A stretch of 64,000 nt of DNA from Ceratothoa steindachneri. Taxonomy: Eukaryota; Arthropoda; Malacostraca; Isopoda; Cymothoidae. A program made the position numbers and the translations under genes. The stretch's first letter is position 1, and the number at the start of each line of letters is the position of its first letter. Shown here in pieces: positions 59,121-64,000 of the stretch. The DNA is taken from NCBI GenBank assembly GCA_963969495.1, contig OZ018327.1:33710675-33774674 (forward strand), given 5' to 3'. Under the pieces are notes generated by a model. It was given only the letters and a program-made list of their open reading frames with translations. It searched no databases and was not told the origin of the DNA.

Positions 59121-59689
59121 CCACTGCGCAGAAAAGAGGTAAGGAGGCCAGCTATAAAGTTATTACTAATATCATTATTGTATTATCATTATTATTAATT
59201 GTCCCACCCGATCCATTTCGATGGCGGGTGAACCCAGCAGTTAATGAAGTTGACACAAAGATCAGTATGACAATCACTGGCAAGACCGCGGGCACCAGGC
59301 GCCAAGCCTTGTTAGGAGGGAAGGACCAGGAAGGTGGTACGTGGCTTTAGGGAGAGCTAACCCGTTCCATTTCAGTGGTGTATGGGTATGGAAACTCCTT
59401 CTGTGGTTCCTCTGACGGAATAGTGATGTGTTGTGTGTGCGAATATAAGAGGGAGAAAGATACAGCGGTGTTAGAATTGGCTTTGAGTATGGATGGCGCT
59501 GCCTGCGCGCATGTGGTAAACTCGGTGCCGCGGCGTGTCTGACGGCAACTCCCTACAACAGCCGAATTTCTTGTGTCTACCCTCGTCAGGGATCGAACCC
59601 GGTCCCTTGGGAGTCCACACATTATCCAGTAGACAACGGCAGCTCGAATGTTCCGAGTAAAGGGGGCAAACTCGAGCGCTAGCGTAAAT
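59121..59689 (-). other. Unassigned sequence containing a tRNA-like SINE trace
   Basis: On the minus strand, 59650 down to 59580 reads CCGTTGTCTACTGGATAATG followed by GACCGGGTTCGATCCCTGAC. These are A-box-like and B-box-like elements about 35 bases apart, consistent with a tRNA-derived SINE. The acceptor ends do not pair, so it is not a tRNA gene. An ATTATT run lies near 59170-59200. Confidence 0.5.
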
Positions 59690-60110
59690 ATGATGAAAAT
59701 GAGATAATGATGAAGATAAGGATGATGAAAATGAGGAAGAAGAAGAAATTGAGGATGACAAAGATAGCGATGAAGATGAGGATAATTACGATGATAATGA
59801 GTGCGAAGATGATAATTGGGATGAGGGTGATGATGATGATGATGAAGCGGAACATGATGGCGATTATAACGAGTGGGGGATGACATTAAGGATGATGACG
59901 ATGACAAGGAGGAGAAGGGTGATATTGAGGATGAGGATGACGATGGTAATTAGGAGGAGGAGGAGGACTATGATGATGATGAGAATAATGACAACGATGA
60001 TGATGATAATATCACTGTCTATTTTCCACGATGATGACGAGAACAATGATGATAGTGAGGGGAAGGATGACGATGATGATTATGAGGATAAGGACGGTGT
60101 CTATTTTCGA
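59690..60110. repeat. GAT/GAG-rich low-complexity tract
   Basis: Irregular GATGAT, GAGGAT and GATGATGAC triplets. Frames through it are acidic or basic low-complexity translations without meaning. Confidence 0.85.
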
Positions 60111-60239
60111 CGATCTATTTATCTATTTCTATGGTTGAAGTCCCTGCATAAGGTGGTACTTGTATATCTTCATCTCCCCCACCCAAGCCTCCCTAACACA
60201 AATCTTCGAGCTCGACCTCATTCCTCTGAGTGGCCTTCA

Positions 60240-61310
60240 ATGTTAAGAAATATCAAGAAAAATGTTAAGAAATATGAAGAAAAGGTTAAAAAATATCAAG
60301 AAATATCAAGAAAAATGTTCAGAAATATCAAGAAAATTTTAAGAAATATGAAGAAAATGTTAAGAAATATGAAGAAAATGTTCAGAAATATCAATAAAAT
60401 GTTAAGAAATATCAATAAAATGTCAAGAAATATGAAGAAAATGTTAAGAAATATGAAGAAAAATGTTAAGAAATATGAAGAAAATGTTAAGAAATATGAA
60501 GAAAATGTTAAGAAATATCAAGAAAAATGTTAAGAAATATGAAGAAAATGTTAAAAATATGAAGAAAATGTTAAGAAATATCAAGAAAAATGTTAAGAAA
60601 TATCAAGAAAATGTTAAGAAATATCAAGAAAATGTTAAGAAATATGAAGAAAATGTTAAGAAATATCCAGAAAAATGTTAAGAAATATGAAGAAAATGTT
60701 AAGAAATATCAAGAAAATGTTAAGAAATATCAAGAAAAATGTTAAGAAATATGAAGAAAATGTTAAAAAATATCAAGAAAAATGTTCAGAAATATGAAGA
60801 AAATGTTAAGAAATATGAAGAAAATATTAAGAAATATGAAGAAAATGTTAAGAAATATCAAGAAAATGTTAAGAAATATCAATAAAATGTTAAGAAATAT
60901 CAAGAAAATGTTGAGAAATATGAAGAAAAATGTTAAGAAATATCAAGAAAATGTTAAGAAATATGAAGAAAATGTTCAGAAATATCAAGAAAATGTTAAG
61001 AAATATCAAGAATATGTTAAGAAATATCAAGGAAGTGTTAAGAAATATCAAGAAAATGTTAAGAAATATCAAGAAAATGTTAAGAAATATCAAGAAAAAT
61101 GTTAAGAAATATCAAGAAAAATGTTAAGAAAAAATATCAAGAAAAATATTAAGAAATATCAAGAAAACTTAAGAAATATCAAGTTAAATGTTTTGAAATA
61201 TGGCGAACAATGTTATGAAATATCAGGAAGGATGTTGAAAAGATCGCGAAAAATGTTAAGAAATATTAAAAATGTTATGAAATATGGCGAACAATGTTAA
61301 GAAATATCAG
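60240..61310. repeat. 21-bp tandem repeat with open heptad frames
   Basis: Some 45 units of AATGTTAAGAAATATSAAGAA. The sequence is regular to about 61190 and diverges after that. Because 21 is divisible by 3, several frames stay open for 70-200 codons and give MLRNMKK or VKKYEEN heptads. Occasional single-base insertions (AAAAATG versus AAAATG) shift between them. I regard it as a minisatellite, not a gene. Confidence 0.95.
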
Positions 61311-63255
61311 GAAAGGTGTCTGTCCTTTATCTTAACAAACGTCACTTTGGTCGACCGATAAGTCTAAACGTAACTAATTCGCCAAGTTTGGATTCAAAAT
61401 TCAAAAGCTTCTATCAAAGCTTCGAAACTGCCACGTTTCTCATCTAATCAAAATGTAGGAACAGGTTTGAATTTGCCTCTTTACAAAACGGAAATCAAAC
61501 ATCAACTTGATGCAGATTGACGCGCTAGATTAGATTCCCTTAATGGTTTCTTGAACACTGAAGGATTCACGGTCTAGTTAGTGATTATACACCATAAAAT
61601 TCCTCCTACTCATATATTCTCTGTGGAAAAAATATGAATAGAGAAAAACTTTCTAGACTGAACTGTGAGGTAATGGGGCGATAATAGGTAAAGTGTACTT
61701 TGAAAATGATAGAGAAATTAGTTCACAGTTACGTGTTACCAATGGGATCAGGTTTGGCCATGGTGGTGTTAATATGTGAACAGCTTTGTGTAGGAAAGGG
61801 TGCAAAGAAAGAAAAGTAGCGAAACGAGTTTCAAACGCGCTTCCCGCGTCGCTGGACAGGCGTTAGCGAGAGGCTTAAACCACTCGGCCATCCTGAGTCC
61901 CAAAAAATATTGATTCAAGCAAAGCATTTAAGACGCCCGCCTAAACTTCTCGCACGCTACAAATATCTCGCCAGGAGCAGATGAACTTTGTTCCCTCCGA
62001 CCGCTTGGGAGATTAAGGGAAAATGATTTGATCCTCCAGTCTGCGCCGTAGGCTCCCGCCAACGTGACCACAATTAAGTGGGTCCGCCCTTTCTGTGAGG
62101 CTGTCTTTAGGGGATCAGGTTATAGTGGAGGGAGACGGTGGCATGCTATGGGGATTTTATAGCCCTCCTATACTAACGGTTTGACCGAATTTGGTAGTTA
62201 TTAAGACCCCGTTCTTGCGTAACATATGACCTATCATGAAAGAATATTTGTTGGCAGTTTTACCCTCGTAAACAATTGGTGTAGACCCGCTCGGGGGGGA
62301 AGCTATGACACACGGGCCCTGGCATGAGTCCAACTGTTTTTTGCAAGCGAAAATCAGGTTCGCCTTTAAAATATATCCAACGTCACTATTGGGGGGGGGG
62401 GGGTCACCTTAATACAATACAATTGTATTAAGAATCAATAAAATAATATCAATAAATTTATTTTCTTTTATTGTGTTTTTTGTAAAGTAATACGTTTATG
62501 TGATGAGCGCTCTAAAGTATTTAGGAAACTTACAAAAAACAAGCTTTTATGATAGATAGGAATTATTGTGTATGGATAGAGATAAAATAAGAGGTGTAAG
62601 TGTGGGAGAGAGATAGAAAAAGGCAGAAAAGATTGTTTAACTGAGGGCGAAGAGTGGTGTTGTATGAATGAGGAGAGGTTTTGATTGTGATAAATGATTT
62701 TTAATGAGGGCGATGGGGATATGTGCCAGGTTGCTAGGTAACGCTTTACATTGTGCTTCGCTTTTTGGTTATATTATTTTTATTTACAGCATAATAGACT
62801 TTGTTTTCGAGTTTTTTTGTTTTCTTGAGTTTATTTTTTTTATTTGTTTGTATTAGGTTTCTTTTAGTTTAGCATTCGAGCCTTTGTTTTCATAATGTTC
62901 TCTTGCGAGCTTTGTAATTTTTTTTATATTTACTTATGGTTCTGGTTATTGGAGCACTCATGTTGCTCTTATGCCTTTTTATTTCGTTCTTCGATAGCTT
63001 TTATATTTATTTATATTTTAGTCATTCTTTATATTTAATTTTTGTATTGTTCTTCACTTCTTGTTTGAGTCTTAGCTGTAAAGTGGTTCTATTTCGTTTT
63101 GAACCTTCTTTTCTACTTCTTTTGAGTTGCTGCTTAAAGTTCACTGTTCGGTTTTCTCTTTCCGTAAACTGGATTTTTTCGAGTTTTTCTTCAGGGAAGT
63201 TTTCTCGTATTTTTTTTACCATATATTTTTGGTGCGTTCGTCTATAAAGATGTTT
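61311..63255. other. Intergenic sequence with one tRNA-like relic
   Basis: AT-rich outside a balanced patch at 61800-62340. A poly-G run lies at 62391-62402. The tRNA-like relic at 61820-61902 is listed separately. Confidence 0.45.
61820..61902 (-). repeat. tRNA-Leu/Ser-like relic or SINE head
   Basis: On the minus strand it reads CAGGATGGCCGAGTGGTTTA, the A-box and D-arm region typical of class II tRNAs. After it comes a long variable region, then GCGTTTGAAACTCG in the B-box position. The acceptor stem and anticodon stem do not pair convincingly and no CCA-compatible end is evident. It is therefore more likely a SINE head or pseudogene than a working tRNA gene. Confidence 0.55.
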
Positions 63256-63645
63256 ATCACTAACTCTATAATTTAAGAAGGGGATTTTTTGGAGTATTTG
63301 AATAATAATTTCATCTTAGTTTGGTTATGACTTCTGTTTTTTTTATCAAAGTTCAGAAGTAAATATAAGTATCGAAATTTTGTTAATTTTTTAAAACCCA
63401 AAGAATTACAAATGGTGAAGTTCAGAAAATTTATTTTTATATATCTTCTTCTATAACTATATTTTAGCAACGTGATATTTTGAAAGGGGAGAAATTTAGT
63501 TTAGAGTTCCTTTTTTAAAATTATTATAATTGGCGAAGTTCAGAAAATTTATAAAAATTAATCATGGCTGCTTTTTTTTAGATTTTAAATTTTAATCTTA
63601 GTAGCGAAGCGCAAGCTCCCCCCGCGAAGCCATTGCCTGGTAGGT
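63256..63645 (-). repeat. Dispersed ~400-bp repeat, copy 2 (inverted)
   Basis: Reverse-orientation copy of 45271-45683, sharing both ends (ATCACTAACTCTATAATTTA at the left; GCGAAGCCATTGCCTGGT at the right) and the interior AAGTTCAGAAAATTTAT motifs. It abuts the RT fragment that starts at about 63646. Confidence 0.85.
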
Positions 63646-64000
63646 TTTAGATTTGATCTTTGATGCAGAACTCTTGATGGCATTCCTTCCATCCTTTTGG
63701 ATCGCGTAATGAAGCGAGTCGCTTTGTTTTAGACCCTTTTCATTTGCATGATCTTTGTCTTTGCCAAGGTGTGTAGTAGAATAATCGGATAGGTCATAAT
63801 TGGGCGTACTAGTGCTAAGTATAAGTTTCTTTTATTATCTGTTGACAGGTTATAGAACCTGTACAGGGATGATAGGACGGTCTTTGCATAGTGGATTTTT
63901 TCATTTAACTGTGAGCTGTATCCTCTTCTTGGGATCTTCAAACCGAGGAATTTTCCTTAGGCATTGTAAGGATATATGATGTTGTTCGCGGTGACTTGGT
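63646..64000 (-). mobile_element. Jockey-like RT fragment, runs off the window
   Basis: The minus-strand frame 63941-63729 reads KIPRRGYSSQLNEKIHYAKT, then VLSSLYRFYNLSTDNKRNLY, then LALVRPIMTYPIILLHTLAK. With a frameshift it continues KRVQNKATRFITRSKR to about 63690. This is the region after the RT core (LALVRPIxTYP..., QNKATRF) of Jockey-type ORF2. Its 3' part is cut off where the dispersed repeat begins. The 5' part lies beyond the window. Confidence 0.8.

Noticed and set aside
59880..60533. A 217-codon basic protein
   Set aside because: It joins a GAT-rich low-complexity tract to the 21-bp repeat by chance, with no unique domain.
60240..61105. A coiled-coil protein gene
   Set aside because: The frames follow directly from a 21-bp repeat and shift at random single-base indels. 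There is no unique sequence at either end.
61820..61902. Functional tRNA-Leu or tRNA-Ser gene
   Set aside because: Only the D-arm region is convincing. The acceptor and anticodon stems do not pair.

Overview
This window is a gene-poor, AT-rich stretch of eukaryotic genome. It consists almost entirely of decayed transposable elements, tandem repeats and microsatellites. I see no host protein-coding gene, rRNA, credible functional tRNA gene or CRISPR array. The likely source is an arthropod, most plausibly a crustacean and perhaps a decapod. This inference rests on degenerate CCTAA/TTAGG telomere-type repeats (24811-25097), very long (TA)n tracts, and retrotransposon proteins that resemble crustacean families as I remember them. 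No database search was possible.

Region by region. 1-9 kb holds a 5'-truncated CR1-like LINE (2490-4190, minus strand), a hAT relic (4837-6686), a 5'-truncated LINE end with a 14-bp target-site duplication (6957-7505), and a small inverted-repeat element (8707-8892). 9098-18702 is one large hAT transposon with matching termini and a perfect 8-bp target-site duplication. Its transposase gene is split by a roughly 6-kb I-group LINE (10742-16761) that has its own 12-bp duplication. That LINE carries a zinc-knuckle ORF1, an endonuclease, a reverse transcriptase, an RNase H and a C-terminal zinc-binding motif. A second CR1 fragment and a small repeat are also nested in the hAT element. 19.7-22.6 kb is a very decayed Jockey-like LINE. 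23286-24006 is a large palindrome with a tRNA-like SINE and a (TA)n tract in each arm.

24.8-35 kb contains head-to-head telomere-like repeats, a Tc1-like transposase relic, a LINE 3' fragment, a 120-bp tandem-repeat element (31348-32011), a dense cluster of stem-loops (32405-33170) and a GTF2IRD2-like hAT relic (minus strand). 35.4-51.3 kb is dominated by satellites: 47-bp, 32-bp in a 162-bp higher-order array, 104-bp, 54-bp, 33-bp and about 132-bp. It also has an L2-like LINE and one copy each of two dispersed repeats. 51.7-56.8 kb holds a nearly full-length CR1/L2-like LINE (minus strand) interrupted by a tRNA-derived SINE and flanked by two separate arrays of the same 40-bp repeat. 58-64 kb has a LINE 3' end, SINE-like sequences, a GAT-rich tract, a 21-bp repeat that keeps reading frames open, a second inverted copy of the 45.3-kb repeat, and a Jockey-like RT fragment running off the window end.

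Nothing here forms a working pathway. The window records layered insertion and decay. The most unusual feature is the stem-loop cluster at 32405-33170. It has two alternating unit types whose paired bases differ in a compensatory way, and I cannot assign it to a known element class.
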